Shown in pieces: positions 32,657 to 45,200 of a DNA stretch of 64,000 nucleotides. A model generated the notes under the pieces. It saw only the letters and a list, made by a program, of their open reading frames with translations, searched no databases and had not been told where the DNA came from. This DNA comes from Chlorops oryzae. Taxonomy: Eukaryota > Arthropoda > Insecta > Diptera > Chloropidae. The stretch's first letter is position 1; the number at the start of each line of letters is the position of its first letter. A program made the translations under genes and the position numbers. The stretch covers positions 27,405,063 through 27,469,062 of the forward strand of contig CM035809.1 in the NCBI GenBank assembly GCA_020466095.1. Direction: 5' to 3'.

Positions 32657-34413
32657 CAATAAGGACGACGACGAAGACGATTACTTTTACTAGCTTCAAC
32701 TGTGTAATCCTGTTTGTCATAAAAGTGGCTGATTTCGTGGTTGGTTTATGTCCTTTCAAGATACCTGCTCAACTATTATTGATGTACGTGATTTGATTAA
32801 AGTTTCGGTAATAACAAGCAACAGACTCATGTAGCACGGTATTGAGTTACTGTCACAAAGGTCTGATGAATGAAGTTGATTAGGAAGCTGCCATACTACA
32901 TACTCGCATAAAAAGTTGTATAAAAAAGGATACAACAAAAATTTAGATAAGAGAAATAAAAAATAATCGTAAAAAATTTAAACATCGCTCTTTTCATTAA
33001 AACAAAATCAGTGGATCTTATTTGCAAAAAAAAAGTAAAATATTGAGGCAACCTAAAGATGTATTGGCCTTAAGAATTTCATAAACATTTTCGCGGGAAA
33101 ATGCAAAAAAAAAAAAAAAAATTTATCGCATCTTTAATGTATTGTCCTCCAAAACGAGCGAACTCTGAACAAAAACAGTTCTGCCTTTCTCAATATACAA
33201 TATACAATGGAAAGAGCAAACAAGTTGAGCTTCATGGCAACGGTGTCTTTATTTATATAGCGGCAATTTATGCCATACTATTTTTGTTAACAAACCGAAC
33301 GTGTTGGTCATTGTTGATATGAGGATACGAGAAATAAGTTAAAAAGAATTTATGCAGCACGTCGTTCACTTATGTCGTTTGATATCGCTTGGCAAAGGAG
33401 ACGATACTCCCTTTATTTTTTTAATATTTTTTTTTTTTTTTTTGCTTCCCGTGTATCTCGACTGCAACGTGTGCGATGATTTTTATGCTCCTCTTCGGCA
33501 CAAAAATAATGCGCAATGTTGTTCAATAAAGCAAAAACAGTACAGCGAGACAGTTTTCAAAAAGAACACACGCACATACACATACATACACATAAACACA
33601 AAAAAAAAAAAGAAAGAAAATCGAAAAAGATAAAATAATAAAGTAAAGCTGAGCAACTCACACAGCGATTCATATGCGGTCGTCCCGTCGTATGTGGAAC
33701 GTTAATTCATACGAATGTAACAACATTGCTCATACGTTTCATATGCTGCAGATTTTTGTAAAGACAGCATTTTTCATTTGTTTTATTTTATGACTTTGTT
33801 TTTGTCGCTCGCTCTCGCTCTCTCTCGCTCTCTCTCGCTCTCTCTCCCTGTATTTCGCGAGTTTCTTTTCCTTTCAGCTATTTATTGATAAATAAAATGA
33901 AAATAGCCTTGTTGAACAACGCCAATTAGACTCGCATACCAATGAATTTCATTTGTGAATGTTTCTTTATTTATGCGAAGACGAAGTTCTTTTATTCATG
34001 ATATTAACAACGTCCCAAATGTATATAAATACATACTCGTGCGTATGAATTTATTCATGAACGTTTTCGTAATTCGTTGCAAGTATACTTGTTAATGTAG
34101 TGGAACTGCAGTTCAGATCGCGGAAATATGCATTTTTATCCCGTTTTTTTTTGTTTTTCTCTTCATGCGAAATCTTTCATAACTTATGCAGGCAGTTGGC
34201 TTATTTAATTTAATTTGAAAGTATGTATCTATATGAAATATTTAATTGCATAGAAATTGATAGAGCTCGGATTTGGAATATTTTGGATTTTTTTGAATTT
34301 TTTTGATTTTTTTTGCATTTAACTCTGCTTTTTGAATATTTTATTCACTGAAGTAGGCTTTTTTTGTTAATTTGACAATTCAACATTTTAATAGGCATAC
34401 TAAATCGAACTAA

Positions 34414-34984
34414 TATAGAATTTTTGACGTTGATTTTTTTGAATATTTTGAATTTTTTGCATTTTTTTTTGAGTTTTTTTTTTTGAATATTTTGAATTTT
34501 TTGCATTTTTTTTTGAATTTTTTGAATTTTTTTTTCATTTTTTTACATATTAAAATTCCGAGGCATATTAATATAGGCATTGTAAATCGAACTAATTTTG
34601 AATTTTTGACTTTGAATTTTTTGAAGATTTTGAATTATTTTGAATATTTTTTGATTTTTTTCATTTTTTATATACTCAAATTCCGAGGCATATTAATATT
34701 AAATCGAACTAATTTGGAATTTTTGACTTTGAATTTTTTGAATATTTTGAATTTTTTGCATTATTTTTTTTGAGTTTTTTTGAATATTTTGAATTTTTTT
34801 GAATTTTTTTTGAATTTTTTTAAATATTTTTTTTCTTCATTTTTTTACATATTCAAATTCCGAGGCATATTAATAGGCATTCTAAATCGAACTAATTTGG
34901 AATTTTTGACTTTGAATATTTTGCAATTTTGTTTGAATTTTTTTGAATATTCCATAAGCAAAATCATCCAATAATGCATAATAA
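34414..34984 (+). mobile_element. (T)nGAA element array with repeated CCGAGGCATATTAATA joints
   Basis: Tandem subunits each carry AAATTCCGAGGCATATTAAT, then CTAAATCGAACTAATTTGGA, ATTTTTGACTTTGAAT and a (T)nGAA run. Joints lie near 34,555, 34,680 and 34,858. It ends with GCAAAATCATCCAATAATGC and then the MITE at 34,985. The inverse version is at 50,486-50,880. Confidence 0.75.
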
Positions 34985-35228
34985 CCAGGGCTCGGATATA
35001 TATACATTTATAAATTTAAAGCATACTTTATGGGGGAAAAACTTTTCTTACCAACATTTTGCGAATAAGTCCAAGTGAAGTTGAACTTCAAACCGTTTTT
35101 ATACCTTCATAAAAATTCTTATTGAAGTTAAAAATCTATTTGAATCTTAACTTTATGTGAGTTGAACAAAATTTTTACTCCATTAAGTATGCTTTAAATT
35201 TTCTAAATGCATATATATCCCAGTCCTG
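34985..35228. mobile_element. MITE, TIR CCAGGGCTCGGATATATA
   Basis: Same family as the intact copy at 52,020-52,263. The left end is CCAGGGCTCGGATATATACA; the right end GCATATATATCCCAGTCCTG is diverged. ATAATA occurs on both sides and may be a target duplication. Confidence 0.75.
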
Positions 35229-37478
35229 ATAATAACATCGTGTGCTAAAGCTTTTTGTATTCCATAAATCTCTATTGAAAAATCCCTTCATGTTAAACAC
35301 TGAGGTGTAACTTATCGCTGGATGCCAAAATGTAGAAGACTACTAAATATTTACCTAAAATACAAGAGCAAGTTGCAGTATGATACATGGTTTGAATTTA
35401 TCTGAGACTTGTTGTGTTCTATGTGAGGGGGAAGAAGGCATGGAGCTGATATTGTCATATTTTCTTCTCCTTTTGTGTGCGTGTTAGTTTTGACATGAAT
35501 AGATTTAATTGACTTGACAATATGTGGCGCGGAATTTGACTGTTGACATCATTCCTTAAAGCGAACCAAAACATATTTTATTGCATAAAATTATACGTTT
35601 ATTTAAAGATGAAATCTCATCGTAATTCTCACCTGTGCTTAAGTTGAATAAAAATATCAGCATTGAATTTTTTTTTATGTCCTTTTGCCATCCTTTTTAG
35701 TTCAGGAGGGGTAATAAATCTTAAATTTTTTTATAAACAAACAAGACATGAATACATTTATTACAATATTTTGTAGGCCGTCACGGTTTTGAAATAGAAT
35801 AGAAACTCTTGCCAAATTCGTATCTCCATGCATGAAGCAATTGTATTTTGTATTTGCTTTTTTTTTGGTGGCCATAAACACTGTGTGGAGTCTGTGTTAT
35901 TTCTCGCCAAAAAGTCTCGTTATCGTTTTCAAATACAGTTATGGCCATGCCATTCCAATGTGCTTCCTGTCGTTAAGCTTCCGGCTCACTGCACTTGATG
36001 CAATTCAAAGTAGCCCGTTTCGAAACTCTGAAACTCTGAAACTCTGTCTCTGACTCTGACTCTGACTCTCACTCAACGGAAACGAAGTCAATAATGGAAT
36101 TTGTTGTGCAATAGAAAATATCATAAAAACCGTTAGCAAAGAGCTTATAGTGTATAGTGTATAGAGAGAAAAAATTCCAATATAATAATTTCTTTTGTGT
36201 TGCTCCAAGTTTTACGTCGAATTTCATGCAGACAATTTCGATATTGCTCTTTTCGAATATGCATGGTTATGTTTTTTATTGTCTAACCATGTCAGTACTC
36301 GTAAGGATTGGTAAGAAGGTTATCTTGTGCTGGTTTAATCCTACTTTTTTCGAGGTGAAATAGAGGGGTTTTTATACTCGAAATATATTAAAGGTATCAC
36401 CGAGAAAAAGAAATTTTAGCTTGGTCCGTTTTCATGCTTCAGGATGACTGGCTTGGTATCCCTATCTCAATCTGAAGTAGTTCAATGCATTGAAAACGCT
36501 ATTTTATGTTTAATTGACTGAGAAAAACAAGCAGTTAAGGCTAGTTAGATCCCCAGTTCTTTAAATGATCTTCCTCAAATTCAAAAAAAAAAAAGAAGCA
36601 TCAATCCTTGTTCACACTGAACATTGAGTCAATGTTGACACAGCACTTTGTGTTGTTAATTGTTTTATATTTTTCTTCGACTCCCTCAATAGTTGACTCT
36701 CTCTCACACCTCTCACCTCTCGTTCGATGCCGTAATTAAAAAGACTTAGCTTCTTTTGTTTTCAACTATTGTTCTGCAAGCAACAATCAAGCAATTGATT
36801 CCGTCTTTCCTTGAGTCCTTTATACTTTCAACGGCTCTGGCTTGGCTTCCTTCCGTGCGATTGCACAAATACGTTTTTCGTCTCGTCGTTTTTTTTTTCT
36901 CCTTCTTCTTCTCCCTGTTACGTTCTCTGATTTGACACTGCACACAATAGAAACAATTAAAAATGAGCATTAAAAATGCAGAGAATGACATAACAAAAAC
37001 AGAATTGGAAAAACAACAGAGAACAGCAGCATAACATTGTTCAACATTAATCAATTACAGTTTGTTATTTCCGTTTCCGCTTTTACTGGCAATCAGTGGA
37101 ATTTCTGTTTCGTTTCTATTCCTTCTCAATGTGAATAACGTTGAAGAAAAATGATTTTGAAAAAATGATTTTGAGAAAGTTTTTTGGTTTTTTTAATATT
37201 TGATGTGAATTGATGAAACGATTGAGTGTTTTTGTGACTTGGTTAAAATTGCGAAGGATTTCCTTTATAAAATGACTGAAGGTGAAATAGTTCGGAAAAA
37301 ATCTTCGGATGGAATTTTGAAAGGGGAATATTTAGTCTTTTATTTCGATTTCGGGTAAAAAAATTGAACTTTTCAATGGAAAAAGTGTATCAAGGATCAC
37401 TCGAATGCAGTTGGTGTACTGTAAGGAGCTGTCCAGCTTTTGTTTTTCTTTTACTTTAATCGAAAAAATTGTCATAAG
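35229..37478. other. intergenic, no gene supported
   Basis: Largely unique AT-rich DNA. There is a CTCTGAAACTCTGACT minisatellite at 36,022-36,072. A 73-codon frame at 35,832 begins with a hydrophobic stretch (MKQLYFVFAFFLVAINTVWS) but has no family match that I know and no splice context. Confidence 0.35.
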
Positions 37479-37829
37479 TAGAGCTCGGATTTTGAATATT
37501 TTGATTTTTTTGAATTTTTTTAATTTTTTTAATTTTTTAATTTTTTGAATTTTTTGAATTTTTTGAATTTTTTAAAATTTTTAAATTTTTTTAATTTTTT
37601 GATTTTTTTTGTTGATTTTTTTTCATTTTTTTCATTTTTTAATTTTTTTTTCATTTTTTGAATTTTTTAAATTTTTTTAATGTTTTTAATTTTTTTAATT
37701 TTTTTTATTTTTTTTAAATTTTTTTAATTTTTTTTAATTTTTTTAATTTTTTAAATTTTTTTAATTTTTTTAATTTTTTTCATTTTTTTCATTTTTTTAC
37801 ATATTTAAATTCCGAGGCATAGTCATAAG
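37479..37829. mobile_element. (T)nGAA element
   Basis: From GAGCTCGGATTTTGAATATT to CATATTTAAATTCCGAGGCA, with about 300 bp of TTTTTAATTTTT/TTTTTGAATTTT between. The interior has drifted toward TTAATTTTTT compared with the 24-kb copy. Confidence 0.7.
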
Positions 37830-37868
37830 ATTCGTATCGGCTTGGCTTTGTCAAAAAGGTAATTATTA

Positions 37869-38039
37869 GGGGTATTCACAAAGTCGTGTTAAAATCGTTG
37901 GAAAGTCGGAAAATCGGAAAATTTCGACTTCTTAAAAAGTTTTTAAACCTTTTTTTTTGGATCTTGCACAACTTTTTACGCAGTTAAAATTTTCCGTTTT
38001 TCCGACTTTCCTATTTTCCGACGCCCTTGTGAATACCCC
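37869..38039. mobile_element. TA-flanked MITE, TIR GGGGTATTCACAA
   Basis: TA|GGGGTATTCACAA at the left and TTGTGAATACCCC|TA at the right, 171 bp. The second shell also pairs (GAAAGTCGGAAAATCGGAAA against TTTTCCGTTTTTCCGACTTTC). Confidence 0.8.
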
Positions 38040-38790
38040 TACTGTAAAAATTTTGAGATATTTCGTCATTTTTAGCTCCGAGATTGTGTTCTTTCGGGTC
38101 AGTTATTGAAAGAATTTTCTCCAAATCAAACTTTGTTATAGACAGAAAACGGGTGACAGACTCAGAAGCTAGGGCCTCTTACAGATTGCGTCTTAACTCA
38201 TTAAGACGAAATACTGAAATTATAGTAATAATAATAATATAGATAGTAAAATAAAATGTTAAACGGTTTACGAGATAAAGCCAAGAGTATGTGTGCAACT
38301 TAATTCTCGGCCACACGTCTCCAGCTCGATTTAAAATTGACCTGTAGACAATCTAGCAAAACCAAGTATGGGGATTTCTTACATTCACCAAGCACTTTCA
38401 GGAAATGCAGTCAAAATTTTGTTAACATTCGATGAAATCGAAAATGAGTCGAAGAATAGTCCAGCGTCTGGTGTTTTGCTGTATAATTGAGGCACTTAAA
38501 TTGTCTCTTGCTTCTACTGTACTATATTTTTAATTTTTCTAGGTTTATGGGTTTCAAAAATTTATGAAATGCATTTGCTAGACACTCCCGGTAATCTGGC
38601 TCCTGAAAAATCCGGCTACTCCCCTGTAATCCAATATGGCTGTTATTCAGGGAGTTCGATGGAAATCGACTCGATATTGAAAAATGTCGAAATTTGTATT
38701 TCAGAGTATAAAATATAGATTCTTATTATTGGATCTGTAATTGTCAGACTGCAAAGTACACTTTTGAAAAAATCCCCGGACTATAGGGAG

Positions 38791-38930
38791 CCTTATATGC
38801 TTTCCAGACGTGCAACGAAATCTCGAGATTTCAGAAAATTTTAGAACAAATTTGACATTTGAAATCCAGGCGATTTCAATTTTGTTCTGAAATCCCGAGA
38901 TTTCGTTGTACGTCTGGAAAGCATATAAGG
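38791..38930. mobile_element. 140-bp hairpin with ~46-bp arms
   Basis: CCTTATATGCTTTCCAGACG at 38,791 is mirrored at the end (38,885-38,930). The arms include CAACGAAATCTCGAGATTTC with two mismatches. The loop is 48 nt. Confidence 0.8.
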
Positions 38931-39015
38931 TAGGACTCTATAATCCTAGAAATTCGATAGTTGGAAACTGCTTTACAAAACGTTTTTCGGAGTACCAGGC
39001 GTGCACTGTACATTA

Positions 39016-39416
39016 GGGTGTCCCAAAAAAAATTTTTTTTTTGGAACGTAGTTTTTTCGAAAGACTATGGGTCAAAGTATTTTTGAGAATTTTTTCAGAT
39101 TTTTCGTAAATGCTTTAGAGGTTCCGCTCAGCGGATTTTCCTCAAAAGCCCCACATTTCCAAATTTTTGGAGATAGCTTCTTCATAAGCAATGCCTTACA
39201 GGATTTTTAGGTATTAGTCGGTAGAAAAGTATACAATCTTTGCTCTCACTTACATAAACTACAAAATATACCAACTTTCTCGGCTATTTAGGCATCTTTA
39301 GTAGAAATATTTAAAAAAATTCTGAAAAAATTCTCAAAAATACTTTGACCCATAAGCTTTCGGAAACCTTACGTTCTACTATTAAATTCGAAAAAAAATT
39401 TTTTTTTAGGACACCC
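39016..39416. mobile_element. TA-flanked MITE, TIR GGGTGTCC
   Basis: TA|GGGTGTCCCAAAAAAAATTT at the left and TTTTTTTTTAGGACACCC|TA at the right. Inner TIR segments also pair (GGGTCAAAGTATTTTTGAGA). A truncated relative occupies about 63,230-63,462. Confidence 0.8.
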
Positions 39417-39419
39417 TAC

Positions 39420-41060
39420 TGTACATCTATTGTGGTATTTCATTTTACTTAGTATATGTTTCTTCTCGTATTCTCTCTTCTTTACGAAGAAGACGACAGT
39501 GAGATACTTCTCGCCGTGGCTTAAGAAGGGCTTATTGAAAACTCTGAGTTTCAGCCTAGATAGGACAACATGCTCTTGTGGACGTGCATGATGTGTATCT
39601 GGTATTTAAAGCGGCAGTGGCCTGAGAGAAAGGAGATCTTGAGTACTTTCGACTTTTCACAATTAAAAAATAATACCAAAAATTTATCTTATTTTATGGC
39701 AACGAATTTCCACTATCAATATCCCAGCTCCCCAATAGCAATTTTCCACTCGAATAAAAGCTGACATAAATTCAATTTTTCATCACTAAAAACCATCCAA
39801 CGATTATTGCCCATTAATTTTGAAGCTTCCTCCGAATTTATGGATTCATAATCCTCTCCTTATCAAGAATTTTTAATTATCGCTGTTTGCGAAGCATTTC
39901 GATCCTTTGACGCGAAATTTTTTAAATAATAATCCACGCGAAAACCTATTAACGGGAACCGCATTAATGCCTTTTCCTTTTTTGATTATTTCTATTTTTG
40001 ATAAATGATTTTTCACTTTACAAAAGCACGAAAACAACTTTGTTTTAGCGATGCAACGAAATTTATAATTCGAGAAAAAAAAATCAAAATAAATAAAAAT
40101 AAAAAAATGAATGGAGCGAAAAGGAAAAACGAAAAGAAGCCGAAGACGAGCTTCCGGAGGATGAGGTGAAACGAATGCAAACATTTTACCATTTCTCAAA
40201 TGACGACGCAGGAAGCGGAATGCACTAGAAGAAGCGGCGCTGTCCGCCAGAAAATATTTTCGGGGGAAGAGTGGTCAAAATGGCCAGAATGGTCCTCGAC
40301 GTCGTCAAGAAAGTCAGCTTATGCGTTTCCTCATAAGGCTTGCCAGGAATTTCAATTAAATTATCGTGGCTGAAGCGTAAGCGAAATTGCTTTCAGTACA
40401 CAGCTAAGTCAAGCTAAACACACGCGGGCGGGCTGTGGCGGCGGCACCAAACTGGCATCTAGCGCACAATGTTGGCAACACTTTTCTCTTTTCACACAGA
40501 GAGCGAAAATGCCATTGGCGCGTTGTTGGCGGTTTCATCAGAAAAACATTAAAGTTTCCAATTCTATTTTTCCCCCCCTTTTTAGTTTCTTTGTATGCCG
40601 TTTTATTTTTGGTTTCTTTTATTTTGTTTCGAGTTTTTTGTAAGTGAAAAATTACGCACGCCATGAGATGGCGAAATTCGAAACAAGCTTCGAAGAAAAA
40701 GGCTTTATGTGCGAGGGCGAGGAGGGAGACGGCGAGAAAAATAGAGCAAAAGAGAGTCATTCTCTTGTGGGGCGGAAATATTGTTGGATTTTGTATTAAA
40801 ATTAGCGTAAAATGACCGCGACGTTGGCGGGGTCCCGTGCAGTGTTTTAGCGATGTTAAAGGAAAAATTTCATTAAATATTATCCATTGAAGTGGAAAGA
40901 AAAGTGCCGAGCATAATGGCATAAAGAGAATCAAATATTTCGTGCGTGAATAGTGCTTCATTTTAATAAGACATTTGCTATGATTTTTTTTGCTTTGATG
41001 TCGAAAGAGGTTCTTTGAAAGAGGTTCAAGGAGGTTTTCTTGTATATTTCGGGTATCGAT
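39420..41060. other. intergenic, partly GC-richer unique DNA
   Basis: Between 40,130 and 40,900 the base composition is visibly richer in GC (CGGGCGGGCTGTGGCGGCGG near 40,426; GGCGAGGAGGGAGACGGCGA near 40,717) than anywhere else in the right half. No exon or gene is recognised. It could be a promoter or enhancer of a gene outside the window. Confidence 0.35.
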
Positions 41061-41578
41061 GAAAGCGCACAAACAATGCTGTATGAGCGAGAGAAGAGAG
41101 AGCGAGAGCAAAGTAAACAGAGAGAGAAAGAGAGAGAGAAAAAGAGAGCGAGAAAGAGAGAGCGAGAGCAAAGGAAAACAGAGAGAGAAAGAGAGAGAGA
41201 GGAAGAGAGAGCGAAAGAGAGAGCGAGAGTGATCGAGAGAGATCGAAAGATATCGAAAGAGATCGAAAGAGAAATAGAAAGAAAGAGAGAAAGACAGAGA
41301 AAGAGATCGAAAGAGATCATAAGAGATCGAAAGAGAAATAGAGAGAAATAGAGAGAAATAGAGAGAAAAAGAGAGAAAAAGAGAGAGCAAGAGAGAGAAA
41401 TAGAGAGAAATAGAGAGAAATAGAGAGAAATAGAGATAAAGAGAGAGCAAAAGAGAAAGAGAGAGAAAGAGAGAGCAAGGGAGAGAAAGGGAGAGAAAGA
41501 GAGAGAGAGAAAGAGAAAGAGAGAAAGAGAGAGAAAGAGAGAGAAAGAGAGAGAAAGAGAGAGAAAGAGATAGAAAGA

Positions 41579-41614
<36 letters not shown>

Positions 41615-41736
41615 AAGAGAGAGAGAGAAAGAGAGAGAGAGAGAAAGAGAGAGAAAGATAGAGAAAGAGAGAGAAAGAGAGAAATAGAGAGAAAGAGAGA
41701 AAGTAAGAGAAAGAAAGAGAGAGAGAAAGAGAGAGA

Positions 41737-41769
<33 letters not shown>

Positions 41770-42252
41770 GAGAGAAAGAGAGAGAAAGAGAGAGAAAGAG
41801 AGAGAAAGAGAGAGAAAGAGAGAGAAAGAGAGAGAAAAGAGAGAGAAAGAGAGAAAAAAGAAAGAGAAAAGAGAGAAATAGAGAGAAATAGAGAGAAATA
41901 GAGAGAAATAGAGAGAAATAGAGAGAAATAGAGAGAAATAGAGAGAAATAGAGAGAAATAGAGAGAAATAGAGAGAAATAGAGAGAAATAGAGATAAAGA
42001 GAGAGAGCAAAAGAGAAAGAGAGAGAAAGAGTGAGAAAGGGAGAGAAAGATAGAGAAAGAGAGAGAGAAAGAGAGAGAAAGAGAGAAAAAGAGAGAAAGA
42101 GAGAGGAAAAGAGAGAAGAAAAGAGAGAAAAAGATAGAAAGAGAGAGAAAGAGAGAGAAAGAGAGAGAAAGAGAGAGAAAGAGAGAGAAATAGAGAAAAA
42201 GAGAGAAAAAAAGAGTGAGAAAGAGAGAGAAAGAGAGAGAGAGCGCGCAATT
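41061..42252. repeat. 1.2-kb GA-rich satellite tract
   Basis: Continuous (GAGAGAAA)n/(GAGA)n purine tract, with a block of about 12 copies of the decamer AGAGAGAAAT at 41,875-41,995 and a GATCGAAAGA patch at 41,235-41,335. Very long open frames on both strands here (348 and 448 codons) are Ser/Leu/Phe or Arg/Glu repeats and not genes. Confidence 0.95.
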
Positions 42253-45200
42253 CTTTAAGAGAAAAGTAGGGAAACCATGTTAAAAGAAATTTAAAAATAA
42301 TCAATCTATACCAGGACTCCAGTTAATTCAATATCATTGGCTTATAATGTATAGCATTTGTGTATATTTGTGCAGCATCCTTAATTTTTGAAAAGGATTT
42401 AAAAAGTACCTACTTACGTAAATTAATTGCATCAAATATATCTATTTATGCAATTAATTTATTATTCATACTTCCAACTTTGAACTTTTCAGAAAAACAT
42501 TTAATTTTATTTTATTCTATAACCCTCCCAAAAATTCCCACTCTCTCTGGCTCTCCCTCTCTCTCTCTCTCTTTCTGCAATAATAAATTCAATTAAAACA
42601 ACGAAAAACTGTAACTACTGAACCAAAGCCAGAGCTCACCTGCAGTACGATGCTGCAGCAGTAGTTGCACACTTTGTTGCCCACTACTTCTAATTAGATT
42701 ATGGATGGCAGTCAAAAAGTGGAGCAACTATATGTAAAAAGTACATAACTCCCCCATCTTCTAGTTAGTGTAAAAAACAAAAAAAAATTCAACAAAAAAA
42801 TTGAATAAAAACGAGAGAAATTTCTGTTTTTTTTTTTACTTTTGGGCAATTGAAATTCTTCTCGTTCCTTAGACGTGTGTCGGGCGATTTAAAGACTTAC
42901 CGACACACGATGTAGGGTCCTGTGCCTTCTTGTCAGTTTTGATTGTCAGTTTAATTTTAATTGCAAACTGCTTTCAACACTTTTTATGCCCATACACTTT
43001 TCGGTTGTGGCCGTGTGCGAAGAGCTTATGAAAAAAAAAAAAAGGAAAATCCAATTCTGTCCGAAATCGGTTGATATACTTTATTCAACTTCGTACGTAC
43101 GTATCTCTGGCAAGTGTCTGCCGATTGGCAACGAAAATAAAATTGGGAAAAAATGGAATTCGTAGAATTTTTCTCGTTTCAAATGTAATTAGCGTTACTT
43201 TTTCGTGGGCACTTTTTTGCTGAAGGACATTTTTTTTTGTTCATTTCTTTCCATTGTTTTACGAAAGTTGAAAGGCTAACAAATGTTTGGCCATTTTTTT
43301 CGTCTGATAATGGCTTTTTAAATAAATTCGAAATCAATCATTGTTGCTGTCAGCAGCACTAAAAGATTCTTAAGAAATTTATAAAAAGAGAAAAATTATG
43401 GAATTTATTATTAAAAATTCTAAAAGAATGGAAAGAGAAAGTTATTTCTGCTTCTTGGTACACCGGACGTATGAGCAATTTAAAAGAGCACAAATATTTT
43501 CAGTACAAAAACGTTACTCATACAACGGTGGGCCGCATACAGTCTTTTTAATATTTTAATATAATATATTATATTTAATATATTTTTAATATATAATAAT
43601 AATTAATTTCTCTTTTTATTTTGCGTAACTAATTCAAGAAAATAAGAAAAAATTATTTCATTAAGAGAAGAAAAATCGTAGCTCAAGTATTTTCACTTGC
43701 TCAATTCTTAAAGATAATCCCGTCATTCCTCTGTCTTGAAGTGTCCAACGCCAACGCATCGCTTGTATTTGATGGCCTTTTAACATCATTAAAATTAAAA
43801 CGAAGCAATATATGTTGCTTGCGAAATTAATTGCTACTTATTTATGTTTTTGCGCTGGAGCAGCATGCTCCTCAAACGTTTATCTGCAAAAGAGCCTTTA
43901 AGATTTCCCCCGGACAACTCAAGTGCCAGTATCCGGTATCTTGAACGTCCACACCCGGAGCACCCCACCATTATCGTTTGTTTAAGGAGTGCTTGTGCTG
44001 CAGTTGTCTTATCTTATTTATTTTAAAAATCAATCTTCCATTAGAAATTGATGCGCGCATCGACAAAAGGCAAAGCGCGCGCATTTCGTGAGCAGGAGTT
44101 CGCCTGTCTTTGAAGGCAATTTTTAACGATGAATCAATCCGTTAACCTGAACTGCTGCACACTTTGATGTTCTCTCTTTAGACTTATATACGCTATATAT
44201 ATACCTTTTGTTGCCTTTCTTCTTTATCTTAATGTGGGTTCAAGTGGATGAGAAGAGTGTGCGCTCAAGCAATTAATTTCCGTTTTAAATGGCTTAGCAC
44301 TAATTTTCCTTTTTGCTATTTTGTTGCTCTTAGTGCTGCTTTTACCGTTCAGTACAACTAAAATTCAGTTACTTGAAAGGGAATTCAGTTGGTATTTCCT
44401 AAATGTGGGTAATGCAATTGGTTACATTCGTCTCTAATTACAAGCCGTTTAAGAAACGTTTGAAATGTCAGTGCAATTATTTAAGGACCAAATTAATTGT
44501 AATGAATTTTGGGAAAGGAAAAGATCGAAAGATTTCGAGTTCATCGTTTGCGTTGCCTTAATGGAATTAATAACGTGGCCATCTGTATCAAAATCTCCTC
44601 GAATTATCTTCGTTAAATTATAAAAAAATTTCCATAAATTTCAAGTTTCCTTCTCTTCGTGATAGCCACACCGAGTGTCATCAGATATCCTACGGCACAG
44701 CTATCCTTATCAAACTCCTCTACCAATGACATTTTGGCATTTCGTGTAAATTATAGCGTGGCTCTTCACAAAAAAAATATCCTCTGATTGCGTAAATGCT
44801 TGAAACCGCAACGAAACGAGTCCAAGTGTCAAGGAGCCTTTTCTCTGTGCTGTGGGTATTTCCTAACACTACTCGTGTATCATGATAGGCCAAAAAAAAA
44901 AAGCGAGAATACTCTGCTAAGTTTCTAGCTCGTATCGGAGAGATGGTGATGGTATGGCACGTAATTTTCTAGTTGGACGTGAAGCTTTCAAATATATACA
45001 ATGGGAACTGATTTCTCAAAAATTTTTGAGGAAACCGATACGTGCAGAAAGTTGAAAACGCAATGGTATCGCCTCCTCCTAATGCCACACTGCAGCACTA
45101 GTTCACTGATCCCTGTACGGATGAAAAATTATTTATTTATTTATTTTTTTCCTTTTTTTTTCTTGTCATTCAATGAGATAGTCGCAAAGCTCTTTTGGGT

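Larger units (their letters stand above)
30555..34413 (+). repeat. segmental duplication, copy B, interrupted by an insertion
   Basis: Homologous to 28,232-30,284 over 30,555-30,822 and 32,657-34,413. Small differences include two 6-bp deletions in the GAC-rich part and a different (CT)n/(CTCG) composition near 33,810. The 1,834-bp insertion at 30,823-32,656 is absent from copy A. Confidence 0.9.
37330..38480. repeat. diverged dispersed repeat, related to 45,590-46,110
   Basis: The two regions share ACTT-AATTCTCGGCC, CG-TTTACGAGATAAAGCCA / GATTGCGAGATATAGCCA, CTCGAATGCAGTTGGTG / CTCGGATGCAGTTCGTG and TTTTCGGGT. This copy is split by the (T)nGAA element and the MITE at 37,869. It is an old repeat of unknown type. 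Confidence 0.55.

Noticed and set aside
35832..36053. 73-codon frame with a signal-peptide-like start
   Set aside because: The hydrophobic N-terminus is followed by low-information sequence ending in an ACTCTGAA minisatellite. There is no homologue that I recognise and no supporting gene structure.
40404..42304. Very long open frames (348 and 448 codons) on the minus strand, and Arg/Glu-rich frames on plus
   Set aside because: They are translations of the GA/TC-rich satellite (Ser-Leu-Phe or Glu-Arg-Lys repeats) with no domain, start context or splice structure.
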